DNA of 60,273 nt from Bacteroidetes bacterium UBA2322. GTDB taxonomy: Bacteria; Bacteroidota; Bacteroidia; Chitinophagales; UBA2359. A model generated the notes under the pieces. It had not been told where the DNA came from. It was given only the letters and a program-made list of their open reading frames with translations, and ran no database searches. Both the position numbers and the translations under genes were made by a program. The stretch's first letter is position 1, and every line of letters begins with the position of its first letter. This document shows, one piece after another, positions 50,482 to 58,989 of this stretch. Location of the stretch: contig DDVC01000178.1 of the NCBI GenBank assembly GCA_002345145.1, forward strand, positions 6,108 through 66,380. The letters are read 5' to 3'.

Positions 50482-50548
50482 ACACAGCCCGATAGGGTAG
50501 GGGTATCAGCCAACCTGCACCTAATTTCGCCAAATTTTATCAACTTTT

Positions 50549-51292
50549 ATGCACATTGTTGGCATTATTCCTGCAAGGTACGCATCCACAAGATTAGAGG
50601 GTAAACCCTTATGCCTGATTGGCAATAAAACCATGTTGGAACGGGTTTTTGAACAAGCCTCTAAAACTGCCGAACTCTCCGAAGTGTGGATTGCTACCGA
50701 TGATGACCGCATTTACCAACATGCAAGAAGTTTTACCAACCATGTGCTGATGACCGATGCTAACCACCTAAGCGGCACCGACCGGTGTGCCGAAGCTATT
50801 ACCCTGCTGCCCTCACAGCCCGATGTGGTGATTAACATACAGGGCGACGAGCCTTTTTTAGCGCCGGAGCAACTAAGCTTATTGATAACCCTTTGTTTAA
50901 AACCCAATGTACAAATAGGTACATTGGTAAAAACCATAACCCACTTGCCCGATTTAGATAATCCGGCTATCCCCAAAGTGGTAATTGATGTAAATGGTAA
51001 AGCCCTATATTTTTGCCGAAATGCCATACCACACGTGCGCGATGCGGTTAATAAACACTCCATAACCTTTTACAGCCATGTGGGATTATACGGCTTTAAA
51101 ACACAAACGCTCCGGGAGTTGGTTAAACTTCCCCCCTCTATGCTGGAACTAACCGAAAAATTAGAGCAACTGCGGTGGTTAGAAAACGGTTTTACCATGC
51201 ACACCGCCCTTACTCACCACAACAATTTTGCCATTGATACACCGTCAGACCTTGAAAAAGCGCGGTTAATGGTAGCGGAGCAGCAACAATGA
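50549..51292 (+). CDS. kdsB: 3-deoxy-manno-octulosonate cytidylyltransferase (CMP-KDO synthetase)
   Basis: KdsB activates KDO as CMP-KDO for lipid A-core (LPS) assembly. The 247-residue length is standard. Motifs: IIPARYASTRLEGKPL (CTP-binding N-terminus), VWIATDDDRIY, SGTDRCAEA, VVINIQGDEPFLAPEQ (metal-binding Asp), the IPHVRD region and HVGLYGFKTQTL, and ending in AIDTPSDLEKAR. It confirms a Gram-negative outer membrane. It follows yqgE by 67 bp in the same direction, with a TAATTTCG box at 50522-50529 that may be its own promoter. Confidence 0.94.
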   Translation: MHIVGIIPARYASTRLEGKPLCLIGNKTMLERVFEQASKTAELSEVWIATDDDRIYQHARSFTNHVLMTDANHLSGTDRCAEAITLLPSQPDVVINIQGDEPFLAPEQLSLLITLCLKPNVQIGTLVKTITHLPDLDNPAIPKVVIDVNGKALYFCRNAIPHVRDAVNKHSITFYSHVGLYGFKTQTLRELVKLPPSMLELTEKLEQLRWLENGFTMHTALTHHNNFAIDTPSDLEKARLMVAEQQQ

Positions 51293-51850
51293 CGGGTTTG
51301 AGTTGAAAAAATCGGGTTTTTGTTGCTAAATTCTTAGGTAGCTTTGTAGGCGCTACCTGTTATTTAAGCCCTAACGCTTAAAATTTTTACGGAATAGTCT
51401 GCACACTGCTTTGTTTTCCGATAGTTTCGCCATTACGTTGTATTCTGTAAGGCTACATAGTATGTATTAGAAAGTTATGTGGTTTAATTACAATATAAAT
51501 ATGATTGATTTTAAAAGTTTTCCGTAGTTTTCAGAAATACTAAACAAACACAAAATAACATGGAGTTAGGCGGATAATGGCGGATTGTTAGAAGCAAAAA
51601 ACAGAAAAAGATATAGGCTGTTTCTAATAACCCGATGAGCGTTACTTTTAAAGACTTTATTTTCAAAAAATCTGTTCAAATCAGCCCCATCCGTGTTATC
51701 CGTGTGCTGTTTTATTTGCTGCTATTGCACCATCTAAGTAATGCTGACATGGAAACACAGCTATAGCAGTTTATGCAGTAAGAAAATTGCAACATATATG
51801 CCGTAAAACAGATGACCATAATGGAGGCTGCACCCGTTTGCACAGCGGGG
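51293..51850. other. 558-bp intergenic region with dispersed repeat copy 3
   Basis: No gene is supported. The region is AT-rich and contains the dispersed repeat at 51661-51709. I see no clean terminator for kdsB, nor a clear hairpin for the oppositely oriented protease-like gene that ends at 51851. Confidence 0.5.
51661..51709 (+). repeat. Dispersed intergenic repeat, copy 3
   Basis: TCTGTTCAAATCAGCCCCAT followed by CCGTGTTATCCGTGTGCTG. Same family as 29801, 29963, 55973 and 59202. Confidence 0.85.
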
Positions 51851-53095
51851 TTAAATATCGGCATCGGGCTTAAACTGCACGGTATAGGTTTTACCGTTTG
51901 TTTTGAGTTGCATTTTCAGTTTTTTACCCGGTTTTCGGTTTAGTATATGAAAGAGCTCGCCTATGGTTACTTCGGCGGCGGGGGTATGGTTTATGCTAAC
52001 TACCTCAGCGCCCTGCACCACGCCGGCACTTGCAGCAGCCGAGTTGGGGCGCACATAACCCACAATTACCCGTTTAAAATCGGGCGCTTTGGTTTCTAAC
52101 TGCACACCGCTGATGTCGTACTCATAAGGGGCGTTAAATTTTCGGTTTTTTTTCAGGTAAAGCTCCTGATTGGGGTAGTTAAAAACCACGGTAAAGCGGC
52201 TAAGGGCATCGCCGCCTAAGTTGCCGTCCCAGCGCTCGCCCTTTTCGGTAGCCAATTGCAATGATTGGGCATCGGGAAACCCCACCACCGGGTTTGGCAG
52301 CACAAAACTGCCAAGTTGGAGTTGTGGCAATCGAGCAAGTTTACCCATAATTTCGCCCCCCAGCCCTCTGCCCAAAAAAGCATCTATGTTTTTAGGCGGT
52401 ATGGTTATGCGCTCGTAAAAAACAGTTAGGGCTTGTGTAGCGCCGGTATCGGCAAGCAGGCGCACCTGTACGGTGTCGTTTTGGGCATCGGTTAGTATGG
52501 CATTTATATAGGGTTTGCCCTGAATAAGCTCAATGGGTATGGCTTCGGCTTTGTGGGGTTTGTGGTAGTATTGGGGTTGGTAAAGTTGTAAGTATTTATG
52601 CAAATAGTTAATTTCAACCACAAATTTGTTGAAAAAATCATGCCCTATAATGCCGTAAACCGGTTTGCCAAAAAGCTCCGAAAAAGAAATAATATCGGGC
52701 GGCAACACTATCATACTCATGTTTTCGCCCTCTATAAAAGGCATACTCAGCCGCAGTCCTTCTACCAATTGGGCGGTAATGGTTTCGCCTTTGCCCAAAC
52801 CTTGCAGTTTAATGGTTCTTCGGGCAGGTTTTACGTTAGCCAACGTGAGCAATAGGGGTTCGGTAAAAATGGTGGTTCGGGAGCCCGAGTCTAAAATAAA
52901 ATTCACTTCCAACTTGTTGTTGATTTTTATGGGAATCAATATGAGGTTGTGATGAATTTCTATGGGCAGCCGCACCCATTTCTTTTTGGGGTTGGCAAAG
53001 GTAAAACCGCTTTGGGGCAATACCTGCGCATGGCTCATTTGCAAGCCGCAAACCACCGCCAAAAACCACAAGCAAAGCCTAACAAGCATAACCAT
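51851..53095 (-). CDS. Exported retropepsin-like aspartyl protease with PDZ domain
   Basis: From ATG 53095 (or 53089) the protein is about 414 residues with a signal peptide (LWFLAVVCGLQMSHAQ). Two Asp protease half-sites are visible: FILDSGSRTTIF and VRLLADTGATQALT, i.e. D-S/T-G motifs in a tandem retropepsin-like arrangement. YGIIGHDFF and LGGDALSRFTVVFNY are the matching hydrophobic flap/psi-loop regions. The last about 85 residues are a PDZ domain (VGYVRPNSAAASAGVVQGAE, VVSINHT). The family (DUF/aspartyl protease plus PDZ) is common in Bacteroidota and acts in the periplasm or at the surface; targets are unknown. Confidence 0.85.
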   Translation of the reverse strand: MVMLVRLCLWFLAVVCGLQMSHAQVLPQSGFTFANPKKKWVRLPIEIHHNLILIPIKINNKLEVNFILDSGSRTTIFTEPLLLTLANVKPARRTIKLQGLGKGETITAQLVEGLRLSMPFIEGENMSMIVLPPDIISFSELFGKPVYGIIGHDFFNKFVVEINYLHKYLQLYQPQYYHKPHKAEAIPIELIQGKPYINAILTDAQNDTVQVRLLADTGATQALTVFYERITIPPKNIDAFLGRGLGGEIMGKLARLPQLQLGSFVLPNPVVGFPDAQSLQLATEKGERWDGNLGGDALSRFTVVFNYPNQELYLKKNRKFNAPYEYDISGVQLETKAPDFKRVIVGYVRPNSAAASAGVVQGAEVVSINHTPAAEVTIGELFHILNRKPGKKLKMQLKTNGKTYTVQFKPDADI

Positions 53096-53296
53096 ATTCC
53101 GGTTTTTAAAAAGCAATTGCAAAAAGATTAGCCTATAAGAACAATACCAACCCTAAATGGGTGGGTAAATTGCACAACTTTTGCACAAAAAAAGTTAAAT
53201 CACTGTTTTTTTGCTCAACTATCTAAGCTAAATCCCCATTTTTGGTGTTATTTTTAGTGTGATGCACTTAGTAAAGAACAACCAACACCGCAAAAT

Positions 53297-53866
53297 ATGC
53301 CTGCCTTAGAAACAATTTCGCTGCCACTTGGATTTGTAGCGCCGCCTTTTAGTTTGCCCGACGTGGTGAGTGGCGTTGTTTTGAGCCTTGATGAGCTAAG
53401 GGGCGAAAAGGTAACGGTAATTATGTTTATTTGTAACCACTGCCCTTACGTAATACATGTAAACCCGCAATTGGTACAACTTGCAAACGACTACCGGCAT
53501 TTGGGCGTTTCGTTTATTGCCATTAGCAGCAACGATGCCGCCCGATATCCTGATGACAGCCCCGAAAAAATGCGCCTAAGGGCGGCAGAGTTGCAGTATC
53601 CGTTTCCGTATTTGTACGATGAAACGCAGGAAGCTGCCCAATTGTACCGCGCCGCATGTACGCCCGATTTCAGTATTTTTGATGCCGGCTTGAAATGTGT
53701 TTACCGCGGCAGGTTAGACGGTTCGCGCCCCAATAACAACGTACCCCTTACCGGAGCCGATATTCGTGCTGCCTTAAATGCCCTGCTTAGTGGGCAGTCG
53801 GTTCCTCAAAAACAATATCCCAGCATAGGTTGTTCCATTAAATGGAAAGGAGAAGCGCCCTATTAA
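53297..53866 (+). CDS. Thioredoxin-fold (AhpC/TSA-like) protein with CNHC motif
   Basis: A 189-residue cytoplasmic protein. The thioredoxin fold begins APPFSLPDVVSG, with strand KVTVIMFICNHCPYVIHV carrying the CxxC pair Cys-Asn-His-Cys. SFIAISSNDAARYPDDSPEK, FPYLYDETQEAAQLYRA and the cis-Pro-like CTPDFSIFD follow. This CNHCP subfamily is a common thiol-disulfide or peroxiredoxin-like group with poorly known substrates. It lies alone between the protease and a Cys-rich protein gene. Confidence 0.87.
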   Translation: MPALETISLPLGFVAPPFSLPDVVSGVVLSLDELRGEKVTVIMFICNHCPYVIHVNPQLVQLANDYRHLGVSFIAISSNDAARYPDDSPEKMRLRAAELQYPFPYLYDETQEAAQLYRAACTPDFSIFDAGLKCVYRGRLDGSRPNNNVPLTGADIRAALNALLSGQSVPQKQYPSIGCSIKWKGEAPY

Positions 53867-53887
53867 CACCCAAAAAAGGTTAAAATC

Positions 53888-53919
53888 TTGGTCAATCTCG
53901 CTCAAAAACCGTATCTTCG
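53888..53919 (+). promoter_or_regulatory. Promoter of the Cys-rich protein gene
   Basis: TTG (53888-53890) and TATCTTCG (53912-53919) are separated by 21 bp, a good fit to the Bacteroidota -33/-7 promoter. The ATG of the gene is at 53966, so the leader is about 40 bases. Confidence 0.6.
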
Positions 53920-53965
53920 CATCAAAATAGTACAATTTTATTTTTTCATCACAAACCCACTTTTT

Positions 53966-54424
53966 ATGAAGAAATTGTTCAGTGTTTTAACCCTTGCTTT
54001 TGCTCTTTTTGCTGCCGGCAGCGCATTTGCCCAAACCGCCAATACCAATGCCGATGCTCAAAAAGCTACCTGCCCCTCTAAATCGGCAAGCGCTAAAAAA
54101 TGCGACCCCGCCGCTTGTGCAGCTAAAAAAGCCGGTGCCGAAGCTAATACCAATACCGAAGAAAGCAGCGCTAAAATGGTAGAAGCAGCAGGCGTATCTG
54201 CTACCGATGCTACCGGCTCTAAAACTTCTTGCGCTTCTAAAGCTAAAAAATGCGACCCCGCTGCCTGCACCGGTAAAAAAGGCGGCACCGAAGCTAATAC
54301 CAATACCGAAGAAGGTAGCACTAAAATGATTGAAGGTGCCGGCGTATCTCCCGCAAAAAAAGCCGGTTGCTGTGCTAATAAAGCTGCCGCCGGTTGTAAC
54401 AAAGACAAAAAAGCAGAGAAGTAA
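53966..54424 (+). CDS. Small exported Cys/Lys/Ala-rich protein with repeated KCDPAAC motif
   Basis: From ATG 53966 (the promoter rules out an upstream start) the protein is 152 residues with a signal peptide (LFSVLTLAFALFAAGSAFAQ). The mature part is built of two copies of a unit: CxSKxxxAKKCDPAAC, then xKKxGxEANTNTEExSxKM, then (V/I)EGAGVS or VEAAGVS. A shorter Cys-rich end with GCCANKAAAGCNKDKK follows. The spacing of Cys (C-x4-C, CC, C-x6-C) suggests metal or disulfide binding. I do not recognise a family. It is followed by a strong bidirectional terminator shared with the convergent ZIP transporter gene. A metal-handling role is a guess. Confidence 0.7.
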   Translation: MKKLFSVLTLAFALFAAGSAFAQTANTNADAQKATCPSKSASAKKCDPAACAAKKAGAEANTNTEESSAKMVEAAGVSATDATGSKTSCASKAKKCDPAACTGKKGGTEANTNTEEGSTKMIEGAGVSPAKKAGCCANKAAAGCNKDKKAEK

Positions 54425-54453
54425 GCCATAACTTGCTTTCATTGCTTTTCATA

Positions 54454-54489
54454 AAAAAAGAGGCTGTTTATTACAACAGCCTCTTTTTT
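54454..54489. terminator. Bidirectional intrinsic terminator
   Basis: GAGGCTGTT (54460-54468) pairs perfectly with AACAGCCTC (54475-54483), flanked by A7 on the left and T6 on the right. It can terminate both the Cys-rich protein gene (+) and the ZIP gene (-). Confidence 0.9.
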
Positions 54490-54562
54490 GTGTCTTGGCG
54501 ATATTAATGCTTTTTCGGGAACAGTAAAAACGCACTGTTGCTGTGCCATAGAAACCTAATGT

Positions 54563-54590
54563 GTAGAGACGCGCGGCCATGCGTTTCTAC
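54563..54590. repeat. REP-like palindrome between the terminator and the ZIP gene
   Basis: GTAGAGACGC (54563-54572) pairs with GCGTTTCTAC (54581-54590) with one G-T pair and an 8-base loop GCGGCCAT. The GTAG...CTAC frame matches REP elements served by RAYT transposases and resembles the hairpins in the transposase gene at 16989 and 17171. Confidence 0.65.
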
Positions 54591-54600
54591 CGTTACCGTT

Positions 54601-55425
54601 TTACCCCAAGCCAACGTCTAAAATCATCATAATTAAAAAGCCGCCAATAAAACCAAGTGCGGCGGCATCGGTGTATTTGTCGCGTTGAGTTTCGGGTATT
54701 ACCTCTTCAATTACCACATACACCATAGCTCCGGCGGCAAAAGCTAAGGCAAAGGGTAACACCGGCTGCACATAAATAACCAGTGCTGCACCCAAAATTC
54801 CCGCCACCGGCTCTACGATTGCCGACAACTGACCATACCAGAAACTTTTCAATCGGCTAAGTCCCTGCCTGCGCAATGGAACAGAAATAGCAGTGCCTTC
54901 GGGCAGATTTTGCAAACCTATGCCTAAAGCCAGCGCTACCGCACCTGTAGTAGTGGCATTATCCATACCCAACGATGCTGCCCCAAACAATACGCCTACT
55001 GCCAGCCCTTCGGGTATGTTGTGTAGGGTAATGGCTAATACCAATAAGGTGGTACTGTGCCAGTTGGTGGGCACACCTTCTTTTTCTTCCTGCTTAAAAT
55101 TGATGTGCAAATGCGGTAGCCATTTATCTAAACTAAAAATGAGTAACCCGCCAATAAGGAAGCCTACCGCCGCAGGCATCCATGGCATAGAAGGATACAA
55201 GGTTTCCGACATTTCAATAGAGGGCTGCAACAAAGACCAAAAACTGGCTGCCAGCATAACCCCGCCCGTAAAACCAAGCATGGTATCTAATACCTTGCGA
55301 TGTAGGGTTTTAAAGAAAAACACAAACCCGGCGCCCACAGCGGTAAGAAACCACGTAAAGGTAGTGGCTATAAATGCCGCTAATATGGGATTGAGCTGTG
55401 CAAAAAAGTCAATGATTGTTTGCAT
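54601..55425 (-). CDS. ZIP-family metal transporter
   Basis: A 274-residue inner-membrane protein with about eight transmembrane segments. The ZIP signature helices IV and V are visible as ITLHNIPEGLAVGVLFG and ALGIGLQNLPEGTAISVPL, supplying the His/Asn/Glu metal-binding residues. A His-containing loop (LPHLHINFKQEEKEG) lies between helices 3 and 4. It would import zinc or other divalent metals. Its length and motif order match bacterial ZupT/GufA-like proteins. It converges with the Cys-rich exported protein gene. A tRNA-Leu gene lies upstream on the same strand. Confidence 0.9.
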   Translation of the reverse strand: MQTIIDFFAQLNPILAAFIATTFTWFLTAVGAGFVFFFKTLHRKVLDTMLGFTGGVMLAASFWSLLQPSIEMSETLYPSMPWMPAAVGFLIGGLLIFSLDKWLPHLHINFKQEEKEGVPTNWHSTTLLVLAITLHNIPEGLAVGVLFGAASLGMDNATTTGAVALALGIGLQNLPEGTAISVPLRRQGLSRLKSFWYGQLSAIVEPVAGILGAALVIYVQPVLPFALAFAAGAMVYVVIEEVIPETQRDKYTDAAALGFIGGFLIMMILDVGLG

Positions 55426-55476
55426 AAATGTTGTTTTTTTTAATGAGGTTGAGTAATGAAACGAGAGTAAATAACA

Positions 55477-55511
55477 AAAGCCGCTTTTGTACGGTTTACA
55501 AAAGCGGCTTT
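55477..55511 (-). terminator. Terminator downstream of tRNA-Leu
   Basis: AAAGCCGCTTTTGTA (55477-55491) is perfectly complementary over 15 bp to TACAAAAGCGGCTTT (55497-55511) with a 5-base loop. It begins 10 bp past the tRNA 3' end and is followed on the minus strand by TTGTTATTT. Confidence 0.85.
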
Positions 55512-55520
55512 AATTTATTG

Positions 55521-55604
55521 TGCCCAAGACTGGATTCGAACCAGCACACCCTTACGAGCACCACCCCCTCAAGATGGCGTGTCTACCAATTTCACCACTT
55601 GGGC
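55521..55604 (-). tRNA. tRNA-Leu (anticodon GAG)
   Basis: On the minus strand GCCCAAG (5' acceptor) pairs with CTTGGGC (3' acceptor) plus discriminator A. The anticodon arm is CCATC-TTGAGGG-GGTGG, with GAG in the loop (reads CTC/CTT). A class II variable arm and the TpsiC region GGTTCGAATCC are present. About 84 nt; CCA is not encoded. Confidence 0.93.
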
Positions 55605-55605
55605 A

Positions 55606-56276
55606 TTAACGGAGCGCAAAGATAACGCCGTTTTGGATTTTTTTGTTCCTAATCGGGTAAATTTTTTGGGTAGTTTTTTCGGGGACGTTTGTTTACCGGC
55701 AGCGTATCGGGGGCAGATGAGGTTAAGTATAAACTCCAATTGTTGTTTAGGAGTGCGTTTTGCAAAAAATTAATGCTATAGGCATCTTGTTTTCTTGCAG
55801 ATAACGTCCTATTCTCTGACATTTTTTGTGTTTATTTGTAACTACTTAGGTGTTGTTTGCAATTCAAATTTATGGGAGTATTTGCAAACTAAATTGGTAG
55901 GATTTTGCGCAATACTTTATTTCACGCAAAGACGCAAAGAAAGAAGAGAGGGTATTAGTAGCTGCTATTGTTAAAAAATCTGTGCAAATCAGCCAGTCGC
56001 ATCTGTGTTATCCGTGTGCTAATTGTTGCTGAAAATCTTACCCATTAGCCTGCAAATACGCTATGAACTTGCAGGATGGGCAGTACCTAAGTAATTACTT
56101 TTAAACATAATAAACTATCTGCAAAATAGTTAAAGTAATAAGTGAAAAATTTTTTTGTTATTGACCCACTCCCTAAAAAAAAACAGTTCAAAAGTGCAAT
56201 CATTTGCATTGTGTAGTAGCTTTGTATAAGCAAGTAAAAAAACGCTATTATTACATAACAAACAAAATCCAATCAA
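55606..56276. other. 671-bp intergenic region with dispersed repeat copy 4 and candidate promoter
   Basis: No gene supported; overlapping short frames lack family features. It contains a CACGCAAAGACGCAAAGA word (55923-55940), the dispersed repeat at 55973-56025, and TAGCTTTG at 56217-56224, which fits the -7 consensus 52 bp upstream of the next ATG. Confidence 0.5.
55973..56025 (+). repeat. Dispersed intergenic repeat, copy 4
   Basis: Core TCTGTGCAAATCAGCC, then a short insertion relative to the other copies, then ATCTGTGTTATCCGTGTGCT and AATTG. Confidence 0.85.
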
Positions 56277-56726
56277 ATGGAAAACAACCTCCAAACCAAG
56301 CAAGCAAACCAACTCGTATTTATTGGCTTGTTGCTGTTTTTAATCGGGCTCATGATCGGTTTTTTTGTTCCGTACATGACAAATTCGCGCATGGCGCTAT
56401 CAGCACATCTCGAAGGGGTAATGAACGGCATGTTTTTAATGATTTTGGGACTTATATGGGGGCGGTTAGCTTTATCTCCTACTTTGCTAACCATAACATT
56501 TTGGCTGGCTGTTTACGGCACATTTGCCAATATAACCGCCGTACTCCTTGCTGCTATTACCGGCTTTGGCAAAATGATGCCCATAGCCGGCGGTAAAGAA
56601 GGTGCAGGCATTGCAGAAAGCATAATATCTTTTTTATTGGTGTCGCTTGGTTTGTGTATGGTTACTGTGTGCATAATCATTTTAAGCGGTTTTTACAAGC
56701 ACATGAACCAAACAGGTAACAGGTAA
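56277..56726 (+). CDS. HabA/styrene-oxide-isomerase-like four-helix membrane protein
   Basis: A 149-residue protein with four transmembrane helices. The stretches FIGLLLFLIGLMIGFFVPYM, NSRMALSAHLEGVMNGMFLM, ILGLIWGRLALS, AVYGTFANITAVLLAA and MPIAGG follow the order of hydroxylaminobenzene mutase (HabA). Styrene oxide isomerase belongs to the same superfamily and uses a haem bound between subunits. The SAHLEGVMNG His, Glu and Asn are conserved. The family's natural substrate outside degraders is unknown, so an isomerase is only likely. A porin gene follows after about 150 bp in the same direction. Confidence 0.78.
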   Translation: MENNLQTKQANQLVFIGLLLFLIGLMIGFFVPYMTNSRMALSAHLEGVMNGMFLMILGLIWGRLALSPTLLTITFWLAVYGTFANITAVLLAAITGFGKMMPIAGGKEGAGIAESIISFLLVSLGLCMVTVCIIILSGFYKHMNQTGNR

Positions 56727-56880
56727 CCCCCAAAAAAGTAGCCAAAACTTGCCTGTTGCACATGATTATTGAAACACCTGTTGCCAAACCCGGCAAACAA
56801 TACTTGTAAACAAAAAGTAGGGCAACCGTGCAGCCACAGGTAAAAACGACAGAATAACCTGAGAAATTAAAATAACATAC

Positions 56881-58176
56881 ATGTTTCATTCTTACAGCGC
56901 AAAAAAACATTTCCAAAAAGAAAAAAATTTAATTCACCTCATTAAAAAAAACAGCAATCGCCTTTTAACTATTAACCTATTGTTGCTTTTATTTTCCCTG
57001 TTAAACGCAAATTCCATTTTGGCGCAGGCAGATACCATACCACAAAAAGTATTGCCGGCACGCAGCAATTGGTACGACAAAATAAGTATTAGGGGTTATG
57101 CTCAAATAAGGTACAACCGACTTTTAGAAACCAACGAAAACTTAGGTTGCGAACAATGCGACAGGTCGTGGGGTAATAACGGAGGTTTTTTTATGAGGCG
57201 AATGAGGATTATTTTTTTCGGGCAAATTGCCAAAAACGTTTACTTTTATGTGCAACCCGATTTTGCAAGCAGCCCCAGCTCCGATAGGTTGCATTTTGCA
57301 CAAATACGCGATGCCTACTTTGATGTGGGCATAGATAAACACAACCGGTTTAGGTTTCGCATCGGGCAATCAAAAGTGCCCTACGGCTTTGAAAACATGC
57401 AATCCAGCCAAAACAGGTTGCCCTTAGATAGGTCAGATGCCCTAAACAGCGCCGTATCTAATGAGCGCGATATAGGCGTTTTTTTTTACTGGGCATCAAA
57501 AGAAAAACGCAAACTACTATCGCGGTTGGTAAGTGAAGGCTACAAAGGCAGCGGCGATTATGGCATACTCGCCATAGGCGTTTACAATGGTCAGTTAGCC
57601 AACTCGCCCGAACTAAACAATACGCCGCATATAGTAACAAGGGTTACTTACCCGATTGAACTAAAAAAACAAATTCTCGAAATAGGGTTGCAAGCATACA
57701 CCGGAAAATACGTCATTTCCAAATCAAACGTATCAGCCAATGTTAAGGTTAATGCCAACTATAACTATTTAGACCAACGCCTTGCCGCCACATTTGTACT
57801 GTATCCTAAACCCTTTGGCATACTTGCAGAATACAACATAGGTAAAGGACCCCAATTCAATAAGATAACCAACGCCATTGAAGAAAAAAACCTAAACGGC
57901 GGTTACATCTTAACCAGCTACCTCATAAATATACATAAGCAAGTGTTAATTCCATTTGTGCGGTATCATTTTTATGACGGAGGTAAAAAACACGAGTTAG
58001 ATGCCCGAAGTTACACCGTTAATGAAACCGAAATAGGTTTAGAATGGCAAGTAAATAAAAATTTTGAACTGGTAGCTCATTATACCATTTCAAAAAGAAG
58101 GTATGAAGATGCCAAACTTCCCCAAAATACCCAAACCGGCAACCTGCTCCGATTACAGGCGCAGGTTAATTTTTAA
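56881..58176 (+). CDS. OprO/OprP-like (phosphate-selective porin family) outer-membrane porin
   Basis: A 431-residue exported barrel protein. The N-terminus is long and basic before the hydrophobic signal (LTINLLLLLFSLLNANSILAQ), and cleavage should follow AQ. The mature protein begins with the porin O/P layout: ISIRGYAQIRYNRL, then FFMRRMRIIFFGQIAKNVYFYVQPDF, RFRIGQSKVPYGFENMQSSQ and LDRSDALNSAVSNERDIGVFFYW, ending LLRLQAQVNF with the terminal Phe. It would form a 16-strand-type channel for anions or general solutes. It may be cotranscribed with the HabA-like gene. Confidence 0.85.
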   Translation: MFHSYSAKKHFQKEKNLIHLIKKNSNRLLTINLLLLLFSLLNANSILAQADTIPQKVLPARSNWYDKISIRGYAQIRYNRLLETNENLGCEQCDRSWGNNGGFFMRRMRIIFFGQIAKNVYFYVQPDFASSPSSDRLHFAQIRDAYFDVGIDKHNRFRFRIGQSKVPYGFENMQSSQNRLPLDRSDALNSAVSNERDIGVFFYWASKEKRKLLSRLVSEGYKGSGDYGILAIGVYNGQLANSPELNNTPHIVTRVTYPIELKKQILEIGLQAYTGKYVISKSNVSANVKVNANYNYLDQRLAATFVLYPKPFGILAEYNIGKGPQFNKITNAIEEKNLNGGYILTSYLINIHKQVLIPFVRYHFYDGGKKHELDARSYTVNETEIGLEWQVNKNFELVAHYTISKRRYEDAKLPQNTQTGNLLRLQAQVNF

Positions 58177-58285
58177 AAATAGGGGTTAGTTGGGTTTTAC
58201 CGCCGTTTATCCAATGGTTTTTAAGCTTTCAAAACCCGTAAGGCATCTACTGCATATAATGCCCCAAAAAAAACTTGCAAAAGTG

Positions 58286-58313
58286 TTGCGTTTACCAATC
58301 TTGTTTAACTTTG
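58286..58313 (+). promoter_or_regulatory. Promoter of the pRiA4b ORF-3-like gene
   Basis: TTG (58286-58288) is followed after 17 bp by TAACTTTG (58306-58313), fitting TTTG/TAnnTTTG. The ATG at 58402 is about 90 bp downstream. A short frame overlapping this stretch (58190-58447) is not credible. Confidence 0.5.
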
Positions 58314-58401
58314 CATGGTTAAAGCAGCCTAAACAAGCGCTTACCTACACCATCCCAAACCACACAAAACAAATATCCAAAACTATTAAACCGGTACCAA
58401 C

Positions 58402-58989
58402 ATGGCTAAACAAACTAACCTGCAAGATAAAATTTACCAAATCCTAATTAGCCTAAAAGATAGTAAGCCTAAAATTTGGAGGCGCGTATTAATTCCGGCA
58501 GACTCAATGCTCGAAGAACTTCATGCTATTATCCAAATCGTTATGGGGTGGGACGATTCACACCTGCACCAATTTATTAAAAACAAAACGTACTATACCG
58601 TAAAACTCTTTGAAGATGATTATTGGAATGAAGCAAACACCATAGACTACATAGAGGAAGAAGTGGGGGTATCATCTTTGTTAAAAGCCAAAAAAGACAA
58701 AATGATGTACGAATACGATTTTGGCGATGAGTGGCAACACGAAATACTGCTTGAAGAAATACTGCCCGTAGATGATGCCATCACTTACCCGATATGCATA
58801 GACGGCAAAAGGCGCTGTCCGCCCGAAGACTGCGGCGGAATTTGGGGTTATGCCAATTTGCTCACTATTTTATCACAACCCGACCACGAACAATACGAAG
58901 ACATGCTTGAATGGGTGGGCGAAGATTTTGACCCCGAGTATTTTGATAAAACAGAAGTTAATGAAGCATTGCAAAGCGAGTGGGATTAG
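58402..58989 (+). CDS. Plasmid pRiA4b ORF-3 family protein
   Basis: A 195-residue cytoplasmic protein of the pRiA4b ORF-3 family, seen on plasmids, in IS1096-type elements and in many chromosomes. The signature is ILISLKDSKPKIWRRVLIP, then ELHAIIQIVMGWDDSHLHQF, YEYDFGDEWQHEILLEEIL and CIDGKRRCPPEDCGGIWGY. The C-terminal half is acidic. The Cys and Asp in the RRCPPEDCGG loop look like a metal site. Biochemical function is not established. It is monogenic here, with its own promoter. Confidence 0.9.
   Translation: MAKQTNLQDKIYQILISLKDSKPKIWRRVLIPADSMLEELHAIIQIVMGWDDSHLHQFIKNKTYYTVKLFEDDYWNEANTIDYIEEEVGVSSLLKAKKDKMMYEYDFGDEWQHEILLEEILPVDDAITYPICIDGKRRCPPEDCGGIWGYANLLTILSQPDHEQYEDMLEWVGEDFDPEYFDKTEVNEALQSEWD

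Noticed and set aside
58190..58447. 85-residue basic protein upstream of the pRiA4b gene
   Set aside because: It overlaps a promoter and the start of the well-supported gene and has no family features.
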